A stretch of DNA of 64,000 nucleotides from Paenibacillus sp. sptzw28 (GCF_019550795.1 NZ_CP080545.1:100001-164000), one strand, 5' to 3'. Shown: positions 9,545 through 20,662, numbered from the stretch's first letter. Notes: generated by a model from the letters alone, not told the origin. Program-made: numbers and translations.

Positions 9545-10399
9545 TTACGCTTGATTGCTGCTGCCGAACAGCCGGATTTTCTCTTGAACTACAGCTTTCA
9601 TTGCGTTGCGTGCAGGCGTTAAATATTTGCGCGGATCATAAACGGTTGCATTGCCGCCTAGCACTTCGCGGATCGCGTTCGTGCAAGCTACCTGATTTTC
9701 GGTGTTTACGTTGATTTTGCCGACGCCGGCTTGGATGGACAGACGAATCGCTTCGTCCGGTACGCCGGAACCGCCATGCAGAACAACCGGTACCGGAATG
9801 GCATCGGCTACTTTTTGAATGATATCATAATGAATTTTCGGCTCGCCTTTGTACATGCCGTGAGCTGTACCAACTGCAATTGCGAGGCAATCTACGCCGG
9901 TTTCTTCGTAGAAGCGGATTGCTTCTTCCGGTTTGGCCAGGGATGCATGCTCTTCATCGACGCTGATATCGTCCTCGACGCCGCCGATTGTGCCAAGCTC
10001 GCCTTCAACGGAGACGCCCATTGCGCGCGCCGCCTTAACGACTTGTTTCGTGAGCTCGATATTTTCTTCGAGTCCATAGTGGGATCCGTCGAACATAACG
10101 GATGAGAAGCCCGCACGGATACATTTCATCGCTACTTCAAAGCTGCTGCCGTGGTCAAGGTGAAGCGCGATCGGCAGACCCGATTGTTTCGCTGCCGCTT
10201 CAGCGATGGCGACGGTGAATTCCATGCCCATGTACTTCAAAGCGCCTTCGGAAACACCAAAAATAAAGGGCGATTTTTCTTCCATTGCGGCCTCGACGAT
10301 CGCTTGCGCGAACTCCAGGTTGTTCATATTGAACTGACCGACCGCGAACTTGTTTGCTTTTGCCATAGGTAAAAACTCATTCATAGATACAAGTGGCAT
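9545..10399 (-). CDS. fba: Class II fructose-bisphosphate aldolase
   Basis: Zinc-dependent glycolytic aldolase, 284 residues, complete. Seen: the zinc ligand motif LHLDHGSS, the second His-containing block AVGTAHGMYKG, the glycine-rich phosphate loop VLHGGSGVP, and KINVNTE. Start ATG 10399 follows TTAGGAGGAAAGAG. It lies downstream of spo0F as in Bacillus, about 200 bp beyond the spo0F terminator, so it is probably transcribed partly on its own. Confidence 0.97.
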   Translation of the reverse strand: MPLVSMNEFLPMAKANKFAVGQFNMNNLEFAQAIVEAAMEEKSPFIFGVSEGALKYMGMEFTVAIAEAAAKQSGLPIALHLDHGSSFEVAMKCIRAGFSSVMFDGSHYGLEENIELTKQVVKAARAMGVSVEGELGTIGGVEDDISVDEEHASLAKPEEAIRFYEETGVDCLAIAVGTAHGMYKGEPKIHYDIIQKVADAIPVPVVLHGGSGVPDEAIRLSIQAGVGKINVNTENQVACTNAIREVLGGNATVYDPRKYLTPARNAMKAVVQEKIRLFGSSNQA

Positions 10400-10579
10400 A
10401 ATTTCTCTTTCCTCCTAATCGTTTTTTGCTTCATCGGTCAGACGTCTACGAAATCGCAGAAAACTGGCACCGGAAGCAATCTCTTCCGCATGCATTCTGC
10501 GTTATTATACCACAACCCGGGTTTGTTTGGTACAGGTCTTTGGAACGCTGAAGGGCAGTAATATGCGTGGTAATTTCCG

Positions 10580-10608
10580 GAAAAAAAGAGCCCTGATTAT
10601 CAGGACCC
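10580..10608 (-). terminator. Terminator overlapping the end of spo0F
   Basis: Imperfect inverted repeat 10588-10608 (core CCTGAT-A-ATCAGG) followed by TTTTTTT on minus. The spo0F stop codon lies inside the stem. Confidence 0.65.
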
Positions 10609-10998
10609 GATTGCGTACCAGCTATTCGATTCTCCGCCATGAAGCTGCAGGTTAACGGCCATCCGCATTTCGTCGATGTCGAACGGTTTCGTGAAATGCA
10701 TCAAAGCGCCGTGGTCGGTCGCCTCCTTGATCATATCGAGCTCACCGTAAGCGGTCATCATGATCACCTTGATTTCTTTGTTGATCGCTTTGATGTGCTT
10801 CAATATCTCAAGCCCGTCCATCCCTGGAATTTTCATATCTAGCAGCACTAGGTTAGGAGTTTCGTTCTTTACGATTTCAAGCGCCAATTTTCCGTTAGAG
10901 GCTTGAAAAGTTTCATAGCCCTCACTACTGAACACTTCCATCAGCAAGACGCGAATACCGTTTTGATCGTCCACGATCAACACTTTCTTCTTATCCAA
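10600..10998 (-). CDS. spo0F: Sporulation phosphorelay response regulator Spo0F
   Basis: Single receiver domain that carries phosphate from sensor kinases to Spo0B. All receiver residues are in place and at Spo0F numbering: D10, D11, phosphoacceptor D54 (VLLDMKIPG), T82 and K104 (FTKPFD). 132 residues, with an extra C-terminal tail of about ten residues after the usual end. No output domain. Start ATG follows AGGAGG. It has a sigma-H promoter and sits between pyrG and fba, its usual neighbours. Two candidate donor kinases lie in the window (1646-3094 and 60125-62440). Confidence 0.96.
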   Translation of the reverse strand: MDKKKVLIVDDQNGIRVLLMEVFSSEGYETFQASNGKLALEIVKNETPNLVLLDMKIPGMDGLEILKHIKAINKEIKVIMMTAYGELDMIKEATDHGALMHFTKPFDIDEMRMAVNLQLHGGESNSWYAIGS

Positions 10999-11065
10999 CT
11001 TAAAACCTCCTACGAATGCGCGAAAATTTGCACGATATGGTCAACTCTTCCATAATCGTTAATTT

Positions 11066-11093
11066 ATTCGCTTTAATGCATCCATTATCCTGC
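11066..11093 (-). promoter_or_regulatory. Sigma-H promoter of spo0F
   Basis: Minus -35 GCAGGATAA (11085-11093), 12-bp spacer, -10 AGCGAAT (11066-11072). This matches the sigma-H consensus RnAGGAwWW-N11/12-RnnGAAT at every fixed position. Sigma-H control of spo0F is established in B. subtilis. Confidence 0.82.
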
Positions 11094-11124
11094 TTCGTAT
11101 TGGAAAAAAACCTGATCTAAAAAA

Positions 11125-12913
<1,789 letters not shown>

Positions 12914-12942
12914 GGAGAATAAGGCGGCTTTTTACAGTCCGT

Positions 12943-13527
12943 TTACTTCTCCTCTTCTTCGTCGTCTTCGTCATCATCGAAGTCGGCATCCTCTTCTTCC
13001 GCTTCTTCGCCCGCTGCATCGACATCTTCCTCGATCTGCTCATCTTCGAGCTCTTCGTCGTCGATCAACACTTCTTCGTCGACTTCGGCTTCTTCTTCCT
13101 CCGGTTCGTCGAAAATCTCTTGATCTTCGTCGTAGGTATCGAAGTCCTCATCATCGGCAGTATAGGTTTCTTCTTCCTCGTCCGGATACAAATCGTCATC
13201 GTCGTCGTCATCATCGTTAATGATACGAGGGCGCTTGGCGTTGCCTACCGGATCCTCGGAACGTTCCACCGGATACCAGCGTTTAAGCCCCCACATATTG
13301 CTGCCGACGCACGCAAAACGTCCGTCGATGTTTATTTCCGTATATACTTGCGCAATCACTTGGTTGATTTCATCTTGGGACAAGCCCCTGATCTTGGCGA
13401 TTTCTATCATGATATCCCGATAGTAAAACGGCGTATTGGCTGCTTTAAGCAGTTCAAAAGCCAAATCAACCATGGGCATTTCCTTGATACGCTCCGGATC
13501 GAGCTTCAAGGTGATCTCGCTGCTCAT
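12943..13527 (-). CDS. rpoE: DNA-directed RNA polymerase delta subunit
   Basis: RNA polymerase accessory subunit of Firmicutes. The N-terminal HARE-HTH domain (about residues 1-90, with PFYYRDIMIEIAK and the end motif WGLKRW) binds core polymerase. The C-terminal half is almost entirely Asp and Glu, a disordered acid tail that mimics nucleic acid. ATG at 13527 was chosen because GAGGAA lies nine bases upstream; a GTG three codons earlier overlaps that site. 194 residues. The gene lies upstream of pyrG as in Bacillus. Confidence 0.96.
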   Translation of the reverse strand: MSSEITLKLDPERIKEMPMVDLAFELLKAANTPFYYRDIMIEIAKIRGLSQDEINQVIAQVYTEINIDGRFACVGSNMWGLKRWYPVERSEDPVGNAKRPRIINDDDDDDDDLYPDEEEETYTADDEDFDTYDEDQEIFDEPEEEEAEVDEEVLIDDEELEDEQIEEDVDAAGEEAEEEDADFDDDEDDEEEEK

Positions 13528-13637
13528 TTTGGACACTTCCTCTCATGTCAACTGCTGCAAACGTGCATGCAATCCATTATCAACCTATAGTAAAACCTAT
13601 TTCTTTCAAAAAAGCAAGTGACCGGGCGCTTCCGGTC

Positions 13638-13668
13638 AAAAAAGAAAAAGCGAAGGGCATCCCTTCGC
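13638..13668 (-). terminator. Terminator-like hairpin upstream of rpoE
   Basis: Perfect 8-bp stem GCGAAGGG/CCCTTCGC (13650-13657 with 13661-13668) with a 3-base loop, then TTTTTCTTTTTT on minus. It lies about 110 bp before the rpoE start, so it may end antisense read-through from the argS side or act in an rpoE leader. Confidence 0.65.
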
Positions 13669-13815
13669 TTTGACTGTATCCTTCCGGATCGTGCGGCTGC
13701 ATCCTATCCGGGCAAGAGGCGATGAACGACTCTTGGTTTATACTATGTCCCTCAGCGGCGAATGACACGGTTTTGAAGCCTAATTATGTGAAAAAAGGTC
13801 ACTCGCTCATACGGC

Positions 13816-15006
13816 TTGTTACTCCCCTTCATACAATACTGCAGCATGGTCCGCCTTGGAGGTGCCGCCAAATTGGACAGATCCGCAATTGTCCGCCTGC
13901 TGCAGAATGCGCTATCCAAACCCCCGAACGGCGCAAAGCGCTGTATTGTCCGCTTTCCGCAGCACAGCGATTATCGGCGCTTCCTCCAAGAATGGTCGGA
14001 GTTGAAGGCGCCGCACTCTCCGGGGAATGCCGTCATACACCTGCCCTTAATTGAAGCTTTCTCTCTCCCCCTAACGGACGGGCGGTCCGCAGCCCAGCTG
14101 CGCAGGAGCGCGTGGGTCGAAGACGACCCGCTTCTGTCGGTGCATGGTACGGTTTATAAGCCCGCCGCACGCGAGAAAGGCATTCCCTGGGGCGTTCAGG
14201 AAATCAAAGCACCACAGGCCTGGAGCACGACAACCGGCCACCGGATTAAAATCGGCGTCATCGATACCGGTGTCGACTTCAGCCACCCGGATTTGAGGCA
14301 ATCTCTCGCAAGAGGCATTAATTTGTTGAATCGCGCCGCTCCTCCCCATGACGATAATGGGCATGGCACACATATTGCGGGCACAATTGCCGCAGCCAAC
14401 CAGATGCAGGGCATGATCGGCGTCGCGCCCAGATCAATCGTTTATCCGGTAAAAGCGTTCGACCAGAACGGCAGCGCTTTTGTCTCGGATATTATTCTCG
14501 GAATCGATTGGTGCGTACGTAACGGGATGGATATCATCAACATGAGCTTCGGGATGAAGACCCGCAGTAAATCGCTGCTGAATGCCGTGACCAACGCTTT
14601 CAACTCGGGTGTAATCGTCGTCGCCTCCTCCGGAAACGACGGCAAACGAAAGTCGGTCGACTACCCCGCGAAATATCCGCAGACGATATCCGTAGGCGCC
14701 ACTAACCGTCTGAGGCGGATTGCGCCTTTCAGCAACCGGGGCATCTATATTGATATTTACGCACCCGGAGACAAGATACTCTCATCGTGGCTGCGCGGTA
14801 AGTACAATGAAATGAGCGGAACCTCGATGGCCACGTCCCATGTCAGCGGCGCCATTGCGCTGCTCCTGGCCTATCGGCCGGGGCTGTCGCCGGCCGAGAT
14901 AAAATCGATTCTTAAGCGGTCGATGCTGCCGCTTAGAGGCTCAAAAGCTCCCCGGTTCACCGGGGAGCTGGATGTAATGCGTATGCTGACGGCCGCGGAC
15001 CGATAG
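13816..15006 (+). CDS. Subtilisin-family (S8) serine protease without signal peptide
   Basis: Catalytic triad visible as VIDTGVD (D150), NGHGTHIAG (H183) and GTSMATSHVSG (S337), with the oxyanion Asn in SSGNDG (N274). The first 120 residues resemble an I9-like propeptide (RCIVRFPQHSDYRRFLQEW), but no secretory signal or membrane segment precedes it. It could be intracellular or start further upstream. Neither the TTG at 13816 nor the ATG at 13846 has a good ribosome site. It is the only plus-strand gene between rpoE and argS and converges on argS with a gap of under 20 bp. Confidence 0.85.
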   Translation: MLLPFIQYCSMVRLGGAAKLDRSAIVRLLQNALSKPPNGAKRCIVRFPQHSDYRRFLQEWSELKAPHSPGNAVIHLPLIEAFSLPLTDGRSAAQLRRSAWVEDDPLLSVHGTVYKPAAREKGIPWGVQEIKAPQAWSTTTGHRIKIGVIDTGVDFSHPDLRQSLARGINLLNRAAPPHDDNGHGTHIAGTIAAANQMQGMIGVAPRSIVYPVKAFDQNGSAFVSDIILGIDWCVRNGMDIINMSFGMKTRSKSLLNAVTNAFNSGVIVVASSGNDGKRKSVDYPAKYPQTISVGATNRLRRIAPFSNRGIYIDIYAPGDKILSSWLRGKYNEMSGTSMATSHVSGAIALLLAYRPGLSPAEIKSILKRSMLPLRGSKAPRFTGELDVMRMLTAADR

Positions 15007-15023
15007 GTTTGCGGCCGCCGGCG

Positions 15024-16703
15024 CTACATACGGTCAGGTGCGGAAACGCCGACCAACCTCAGCACGCCCGCGATTACATTGCGGACGGCGGCAAGAAGCG
15101 CGAGCCGCGCCTGGGTCTGGGCGGCATCCTCTGTAATGACGCGCTCCGCTTTATAGTAGCTATGGAACAGCGAAGCCAGCTCGTACACATAGCGAACGAG
15201 CCGGTGAGGGGCGTACTGCTCCGCCGCCTCCGCTATTTCCTGCGGCAGCTCGCCCATTTTGCGCAGCAGGTCGTACTCGTGCTCTGCGGCGAGCTTGCTG
15301 AAATCTACCGAATCAAGCGGCAGCATTTGCAACCCCTGTTCCTCCGCCTGGCGAAAAATGCTGCAGATGCGTGCATGGGCATATTGAACGTAGAACACCG
15401 GGTTTTCGTTAGAAGTCGAGATGGCAAGATCCATGTCGAAGTCCAAATGCGAGTCCATGCTGCGCATCGTAAAGAAATAACGGATGGCATCAACTCCGAC
15501 TTCATCCATCAAATCTTCCATCGTGACCGCTTTGCCGGTCCGTTTGGACATTTTGACCTTCTCGCCGTTCTGGTACAGGCTTACCATCTGCGCGATAAGC
15601 ACGACCAGCTTCTGCGGGTCGTTGCCGAGCGCGGCCATTGCCGCTTTCACACGGGGAATATAACCGTGATGGTCGGCTCCCCAGATATTGATCATCCTGT
15701 CGAAGCCGCGTCCGAATTTGTCGCGGTGATAGGCGATGTCCGGCGTCAAATAGGTGTATGAGCCGTCATTTTTCACGAGTACGCGGTTTTTGTCATCCCC
15801 GTAGGGCATTGTCGACAGCCACGTTGCGCCTTCCTCTTCAAACACCTGACCCCGTTCGCGAAGCGCGTCGAGGGCCTTCTCGACCTGGCCGCTCTCGTAC
15901 AGCTTCGTCTCACTGTACCACTCGTCGAATGTGACCCGGAACCGGCCAAGGTCGCGTTTGATTTTGTTGAGTTCACGTTCAAGGCCGTATTCGCGGAAGA
16001 AGGTAAAGCGCTCCTCTTCCGGCAGCGACAGCAACCGGGCTCCTTCCGTCTCGACGAGCGCTTTGGCAAAGCCGACGATATCTTCGCCGTGGTAGCCGTC
16101 TACGGGCATGGCGGCTTCCTGGCCGAGCGCCTGCTTATAACGAGCTTCGATCGATCTCGCCAAATTGGCTACCTGGTTGCCTGCATCGTTGATGTAATAT
16201 TCACGCGTGACTTTGTAGCCGGCATAATCGAGTACATTGCAGAGCGCATCGCCGACCGCCGCGCCGCGTGCATGTCCCAAATGCAGGCTTCCCGTTGGAT
16301 TCGCGCTGACGAACTCCACCTGAACCCGCTGCCCCTGGCCGGCATCAATCCGGCCATAGTCCTCGCCTTTTTCCAGCACTTCGCCGATTACCGGATAGAG
16401 ATAGCCCTTGTCGATGCGGAAGTTGATAAAGCCCGGCCCTGCGATTTCCGCTGATTCGATCAAGGCCTTGCGCGTATCGAGATGCGCCACGATCGCCTCC
16501 GCGATCTGACGCGGATTCTTCTTGGCCAGCTTCGTCAGCTGCATCGCCGCGTTTGTGGCCAAATCGCCGTGCGCCTTCTCCTTAGGGACTTCAAGCACGA
16601 AGACCGGAAGCTCTTCCCGAGCCGCAAGACCTGCCGCAACAACCGCATCCGCGATCGCTTCTTTAATCTGTTGGTTCAGCCGCTCAATGACATTTGTTTT
16701 CAT
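15024..16703 (-). CDS. argS: Arginyl-tRNA synthetase (standard copy)
   Basis: Class I synthetase charging tRNA-Arg. Seen: signature [14 protein letters not shown], catalytic loop [10 protein letters not shown], an N-terminal additional domain and the C-terminal DALR anticodon-binding domain ending [13 protein letters not shown]. 559 residues, complete. ATG 16703 was chosen because AGGAGGTCAC lies just upstream. Probably co-transcribed with the ywiB-like gene 70 bp upstream, the Bacillus arrangement. No T-box precedes this copy, unlike the second argS at 17437-19146. Confidence 0.96.
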   Translation of the reverse strand: MKTNVIERLNQQIKEAIADAVVAAGLAAREELPVFVLEVPKEKAHGDLATNAAMQLTKLAKKNPRQIAEAIVAHLDTRKALIESAEIAGPGFINFRIDKGYLYPVIGEVLEKGEDYGRIDAGQGQRVQVEFVSANPTGSLHLGHARGAAVGDALCNVLDYAGYKVTREYYINDAGNQVANLARSIEARYKQALGQEAAMPVDGYHGEDIVGFAKALVETEGARLLSLPEEERFTFFREYGLERELNKIKRDLGRFRVTFDEWYSETKLYESGQVEKALDALRERGQVFEEEGATWLSTMPYGDDKNRVLVKNDGSYTYLTPDIAYHRDKFGRGFDRMINIWGADHHGYIPRVKAAMAALGNDPQKLVVLIAQMVSLYQNGEKVKMSKRTGKAVTMEDLMDEVGVDAIRYFFTMRSMDSHLDFDMDLAISTSNENPVFYVQYAHARICSIFRQAEEQGLQMLPLDSVDFSKLAAEHEYDLLRKMGELPQEIAEAAEQYAPHRLVRYVYELASLFHSYYKAERVITEDAAQTQARLALLAAVRNVIAGVLRLVGVSAPDRM

Positions 16704-16773
16704 CGTTTTTGTGACCTCCTGAAATTTTTCGCACAAGATACATACTTCGAAAGCATATGATCATCAGTTTTCT

Positions 16774-17223
16774 CTATTGTTCTTCTGCCTGCAGCCGGAT
16801 TACAAACGCTCCTGAGGGCTGCCCTTCCACCCATAACGTATAATGCCACTCAAGCAGCATCGGCAGCGTCGGCTTAGGCCTGTTTTCCACCGGTCCAACC
16901 TCCGACATGTCCCCATACTGCATCCACATGAGCTTCGTTTCGGTCTCAAGCTGAAACCGGGCATGCGCGGATTCGTACTGCCCCGCCCGGCGTTCCCCGG
17001 CAACAAACGTTTGCTCGGATTCTACATCGCCATGTCTTTTTACGCTTAGCTCGCCTTCGCGCCATCGCACTACTGTCCGCACCGCGCCGTGGTCTCCCGA
17101 CTCATCGTAACGGACATATACCGTACGGTCCTTACGGAACCACTCGCCGGTGAAGACTTGCGTCTGTTTCTCGCCATCGAGCTCGCTCTCCAGCGTAATT
17201 CGCACTTGCGCCCGGTCCTTCAT
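16774..17223 (-). CDS. DUF1934 family protein, YwiB-like
   Basis: 149-residue single-domain protein, lipocalin-like beta pattern (alternating hydrophobic strands with VRITLESELDG at the start and MQYGDMSEVG in the middle). Function unknown. The homologous gene precedes argS in B. subtilis, which supports the assignment. Start ATG at 17223 with GGAG upstream. Between it and the upstream argS2 lie three tandem hairpin repeats. Confidence 0.82.
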   Translation of the reverse strand: MKDRAQVRITLESELDGEKQTQVFTGEWFRKDRTVYVRYDESGDHGAVRTVVRWREGELSVKRHGDVESEQTFVAGERRAGQYESAHARFQLETETKLMWMQYGDMSEVGPVENRPKPTLPMLLEWHYTLWVEGQPSGAFVIRLQAEEQ

Positions 17224-17293
17224 CGTTTTGTTCTCCAGTCCATTTACTATATGAGTCTACTATATACAGGAGGATCGCCGATTTCAACGCTGC

Positions 17294-17428
17294 GTGCACA
17301 GAACCGAACGCGGCGCAACTCGCGTTATCGGTTCGTGCGTGCACAGAACCGAACGCGGCGCAACCCGCGTTAACGGTTCGTCCGTGCACAGAACCGAACG
17401 CGGCGCAACCCGCGTTAACGGTTCGTGC
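17294..17428. repeat. Three tandem 45-bp units, each a strong hairpin
   Basis: Units at 17294-17338, 17339-17383 and 17384-17428. Each folds as GAACCG + AACGCGG / CCGCGTT + CGGTTC around the loop CGCAAC, with two extra bases bulged. Units 2 and 3 differ at single positions; unit 1 has a T for C in the stem and AT for AA in the bulge. The array begins 8 bp after the argS2 stop and ends about 70 bp before the ywiB-like start. Because 45 is a multiple of three, both strands stay open in 15-residue repeats, but I do not regard these as genes. Confidence 0.9.
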
Positions 17429-17436
17429 GTGCAGAA

Positions 17437-19146
17437 TCAGATTTGGTTGGGCGACTTGAGCCCAAGCATAGACAATCCCGAACGGAGCACCCGTAAGACG
17501 GCTGCCACAAGTACGAGCTTGCCCCGTGTCGCTTGTTCCGAGTCGGTTATAATACGCTCCTGGTGGTAGAAGCGGTTGAACTGTTTGGCGGCGTCGAGCA
17601 GATATCGAGCCACTATAGAGGGTTCTCCCAGTCGAACCGCGTCACGGATCGCATCCGGGTATGCGGCCAGAGTTTTGAGACACTCCCACGCAGCAGAATC
17701 TGATAAGTAGTCCGCCGATTGTTCCAGACTGCCTTGGTTTGCTTCAGCACCAATCAGGCCGCACTTGTCCAGCAGCTTATGCGCTCTTGCAGCGGTGTAC
17801 TGCAAATAGGGTCCCGTTTCCCCTTCGAATCGGAGCGCTTCGTCAAGCGAGAAATCGACCTCCAGCATCCGGTTGTGCTTCAAATCGCCGAATATGACCG
17901 CACCGATTCCGACGGCCTGCGCAACCTCATGCCGATCGGTAAGATCCGGGTTTTTACCGGCAATGATGGCTTCCGCTTTACTCACCGCTTCGTCCAGCAC
18001 TTCATCGAGAAAAACGACCTGACCTCTGCGCGTCGACATTTTGCGGCCGCCGAATTTCATCAGCCCGAACGCGATATGCTCGCACCGGTCCGACCAGTCC
18101 ATTCCCATCCGCTTCAAGACGGCAAACACCTGGGCAAAATGAAGCTTCTGTTCGCCGCCGACCACATAAAGCAGCTTATCGGCCCCCATTTCGTTCTTGC
18201 GGTAGATCGCAGTGGCCAAATCACGAGTCGGATAAATGGTCGTCCCGTCCGACTTCAATATGAGACAAGGCGGCATTCCTTCTTCGTCCAGCCGGACTAC
18301 CTGCGCGCCGTCGCTTTCTTCGAGCAGCTGCAAGTCCGTCAGCTGACGGACTACATGGCCCATTTTATCGTTATAAAAGCTTTCGCCGAGAGTATGGTCG
18401 AACGTCACGCCGAGCCGCGCGTACACACGATCGAACTCCTCCATGCTAAATGCTACGAAATACTGCCAGAGACGCTGCGCCTCGGGATCGCCGTTCTCAA
18501 GCTTCCAGAACCAGCGGCGGGCGTCGTCCTCAAGTGTCTTATCCTTCTCCGCTTCATCGTGAAACTGAACGTACAGGCGCAAGCTCTCGCGTATCGGCTC
18601 TTGCCTCAGCTTCTCTTCGTCGCCCCACCTCGTATAGGCCTCCATCAGCTTGCCGAACTGCGTGCCCCAATCGCCGATATGGTTCACGGTAACGACATCG
18701 TAGCCGGATGCCCGGTATAGATTTGCGAGCGCATTTCCAATCATTGTGGAGCGCAGGTGACCAACGCCGAAAGGCTTGGCGATGTTTGGCGATGACAGAT
18801 CGATTACGACCCGTCTTCCGTCGCCTTCGTCCGAACAGGCAAAATCCGGATGCAGAATGGTTTCGAGCAGCCGGGGCACCCACTGAAGCGGCTCGAAAAA
18901 CAAATTCAGGTAAGGCCCCTTCGCTTCAGCACGGATACCTGTTGGCTGTTCGTTAATACGGATAGCCAACTCCTCCGAGATGGCGGCGGGAGGACGCTTC
19001 CACTGGCGCGACAAGGTATAGCAGGGGAACGCGACATCTCCAAGCTCGGGATTCGGGGGCAGTTCCAATATGGCGCCAATCTCCTCCTGCGAAAGCGGCA
19101 CAAGCGGCAGCAGTCTCTCAGCTGCCCATCGCAGCAAAATATTCAT
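17437..19146 (-). CDS. Second arginyl-tRNA synthetase, T-box controlled
   Basis: 569 residues, complete. It belongs to the other ArgS subgroup: signature NIAKPFGVGHLRSTMIGNAL and catalytic loop GRKMSTRRGQVVFLDEVL instead of HLGHARG and KMSKR, with a C-terminal DALR domain ending LSMLGLKSPNQI. ATG 19146 has AAAAAAGGAGG upstream; the longer in-frame opening runs back through the T-box terminator and is not coding. The leader T-box means expression rises when tRNA-Arg is uncharged, so this copy probably covers arginine starvation or a particular isoacceptor. Distinct sequence from the neighbouring argS argues against recent duplication. Confidence 0.94.
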   Translation of the reverse strand: MNILLRWAAERLLPLVPLSQEEIGAILELPPNPELGDVAFPCYTLSRQWKRPPAAISEELAIRINEQPTGIRAEAKGPYLNLFFEPLQWVPRLLETILHPDFACSDEGDGRRVVIDLSSPNIAKPFGVGHLRSTMIGNALANLYRASGYDVVTVNHIGDWGTQFGKLMEAYTRWGDEEKLRQEPIRESLRLYVQFHDEAEKDKTLEDDARRWFWKLENGDPEAQRLWQYFVAFSMEEFDRVYARLGVTFDHTLGESFYNDKMGHVVRQLTDLQLLEESDGAQVVRLDEEGMPPCLILKSDGTTIYPTRDLATAIYRKNEMGADKLLYVVGGEQKLHFAQVFAVLKRMGMDWSDRCEHIAFGLMKFGGRKMSTRRGQVVFLDEVLDEAVSKAEAIIAGKNPDLTDRHEVAQAVGIGAVIFGDLKHNRMLEVDFSLDEALRFEGETGPYLQYTAARAHKLLDKCGLIGAEANQGSLEQSADYLSDSAAWECLKTLAAYPDAIRDAVRLGEPSIVARYLLDAAKQFNRFYHQERIITDSEQATRGKLVLVAAVLRVLRSGLSMLGLKSPNQI

Positions 19147-19185
19147 TATCCGATCCTCCTTTTTTGTAATTCCCCAGGTCTTGAG

Positions 19186-19482
19186 AAAAAAATAAACCCC
19201 CGTCTCAATAAAGAGACGGAGGTGTTGTCCGTGGTACCACTCTTCTGGCATCTTGCTTGCTGAACATGATGACCGCTGCCATAAATGCAGACGGCCGCAA
19301 GAAGCCTCTTGAACACGTTAACGGTGTGACCGGATCGGCCTAAGGCGGCTAATTTGCCGCTATCGGGCGATCAACTCCCGGGCCCGCTTCCCCTGCTTCG
19401 CTGCACCGGCTTCCACCAACCCGGCTCGCTGCACGCATCGATCTGCAAGGTACTGTCCCGTTCATCGCTTGTAGCTGTTATT
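19186..19482 (-). promoter_or_regulatory. T-box riboswitch of the second argS
   Basis: On minus: stem I with GAACGGGACAGTA and the distal AGCCGGGTTGGTGGAAGCCGG-type loop region (about 19400-19470), the T-box core AGAGTGGTACCAC (about 19231-19244), and a terminator CCGTCTC/GAGACGG (19200-19219) followed by a T-rich tail. Uncharged tRNA binding to the T-box bulge would favour read-through. An Arg CGG triplet (19384-19386) lies at a plausible specifier position, but the loop alignment is not certain. Confidence 0.92.
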
Positions 19483-19488
19483 TCCCCT

Positions 19489-19516
19489 ATTATATGCAAC
19501 CCCCGGAAAAAAGCAA
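19489..19516 (-). promoter_or_regulatory. Sigma-A promoter of the T-box leader
   Basis: Minus -35 TTGCTT (19511-19516), 16-bp spacer, -10 TATAAT (19489-19494). Start expected near 19482. Confidence 0.8.
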
Positions 19517-19524
19517 GGGGTATT

Positions 19525-19776
19525 TCACAGCCTTGGCGATGCCGGCGGCGGGCCGTCCAGCTTCTCGATTTTGCGGCATATATCGTACTGCCACTCCGTA
19601 TCGGCGGTCATGGAAGCCAGCAGGGACATGTTGTACAGGTTCGCCAACTGGCGGCAGTATGCGGCATTAACAGCCAGGCAGTGCTCGAAATCGGCTTCCT
19701 CTTCCCCGCTCAAGCCGCGCCGTCCTTTAATGACCCACAGCTCCGCGAGTCGTTCGTGAATTGGAAATATCCCCAT
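19525..19776 (-). CDS. Small conserved protein of unknown function
   Basis: 83 residues, mostly helical, starting MGIFPIHERLAELWVIKGRRGLS and containing two cysteines (ADFEHCLAV and AAYCRQLANLYN). Acidic-basic pattern suggests a soluble regulator-like protein, but no family function is known to me. A clear ribosome site (AGGAGGG) precedes the ATG. It ends 8 bp before the T-box promoter of argS2. The 227 bp upstream hold no other gene that I can see. Confidence 0.7.
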   Translation of the reverse strand: MGIFPIHERLAELWVIKGRRGLSGEEEADFEHCLAVNAAYCRQLANLYNMSLLASMTADTEWQYDICRKIEKLDGPPPASPRL

Positions 19777-20003
19777 AACAACCCTCCTGAGACGCTTTGC
19801 GAATGCAAATTATGTTCCATTAGCAAAACAATTTGGCCTTCATTACTCCAGCCTTCCTCGGGCGGGATGTCAGGAGCAACGGCTTATTAGCCATTATGGC
19901 CAAAAGTCAGACAAAATTTTCCTATCGGGAGAGAAGGAGAGAAGGGGGATATTATTCCGGTTATCGTAAAACGAATTGACCACCTTGTAGATCGCTTGAG
20001 ATA

Positions 20004-20543
20004 CTACTCCTTTTGTTGGCGGGATTCATCCGTCGAGGTATCCTGCACGTAGGTTAAAATCGGCCTCCAGGCCTCGATCCGGTCCTCTGTAGTCCGCATC
20101 CGGGGCGTAGGTATGGGACTAGTGGAAGGCAACCTAAGATGCTCAGTCCGGGCCGTAGCGGGATGATCGGCAAAATGTTTCATATAGGTAGCGTACGACT
20201 TGCTCCCATTGAAGGCCAGCGCCCGGATGCCCGGGTAATTCTCTAGCAGTCCCGGAAGATCGTTCGGCACCGCCTCGCGGATGTTCGAATCCAGACTTCC
20301 TTCGCGCAAACAGGCGGCGATTACATCCCACAACGCTATGCCTCGCTGGCTGGCGAAAGCGAGCCGACTTGCGTAATCGGGGTCCGGCTCTCTGCCGAAC
20401 AGCCCGTAAAGGACCGGCCAAAAATGATTGCGCGGATGACCGTAATATTGATGTTTTTCCAGCGATGCCGTGCCGGGCATGCTGCCAAGCACAAGAACAG
20501 TCGAACGCGCGTCGATCACTGGCGGGAATGAATGTACCTTCAT
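20004..20543 (-). CDS. DNA-deoxyinosine (hypoxanthine) glycosylase, UDG superfamily
   Basis: 179 residues. Removes deaminated bases from DNA. Seen: motif 1 LGSMPGTASLEKHQYYGHPRNHFW, split here as LGSMPG and QYYGHPRNHFW, the AFNGSKSY block, and the C-terminal LPSTSPIP motif of the uracil-DNA-glycosylase fold. The HPRNxFW arrangement is typical of family 6 hypoxanthine glycosylases rather than Mug. Start ATG 20543 follows GAAGGAGG. Lies downstream of speB with a gap of 120 bp. Confidence 0.82.
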   Translation of the reverse strand: MKVHSFPPVIDARSTVLVLGSMPGTASLEKHQYYGHPRNHFWPVLYGLFGREPDPDYASRLAFASQRGIALWDVIAACLREGSLDSNIREAVPNDLPGLLENYPGIRALAFNGSKSYATYMKHFADHPATARTEHLRLPSTSPIPTPRMRTTEDRIEAWRPILTYVQDTSTDESRQQKE

Positions 20544-20662
20544 ACGGCAAACCTCCTTCGAGCAAAAGGGATACAGAGAAAAAGCGACCGCCGCCCGGGA
20601 GGATTTCCTTCCCTAAGCGCGTATCGCTTTAATTGCGTGCGTCTATTATGCCCTTGTCCGAT

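Noticed and set aside
13580..13768. Minus-strand frame upstream of rpoE
   Set aside because: It contains the terminator-like hairpin at 13638-13668 and has no ribosome site.
15009..15761. 250-codon plus-strand frame across argS
   Set aside because: It is antisense to argS, a shadow of its GC-rich codons, and there is no ribosome site.
17294..17428. CRISPR-like array
   Set aside because: The units are directly joined with no variable spacers, only three copies exist and no cas genes are near.
17132..17569. Open frames on both strands through the 45-bp repeats with 15-residue repeats
   Set aside because: The openness follows from the repeat period being a multiple of three. There is no ribosome site, and the frames overlap argS2 or the ywiB-like gene.
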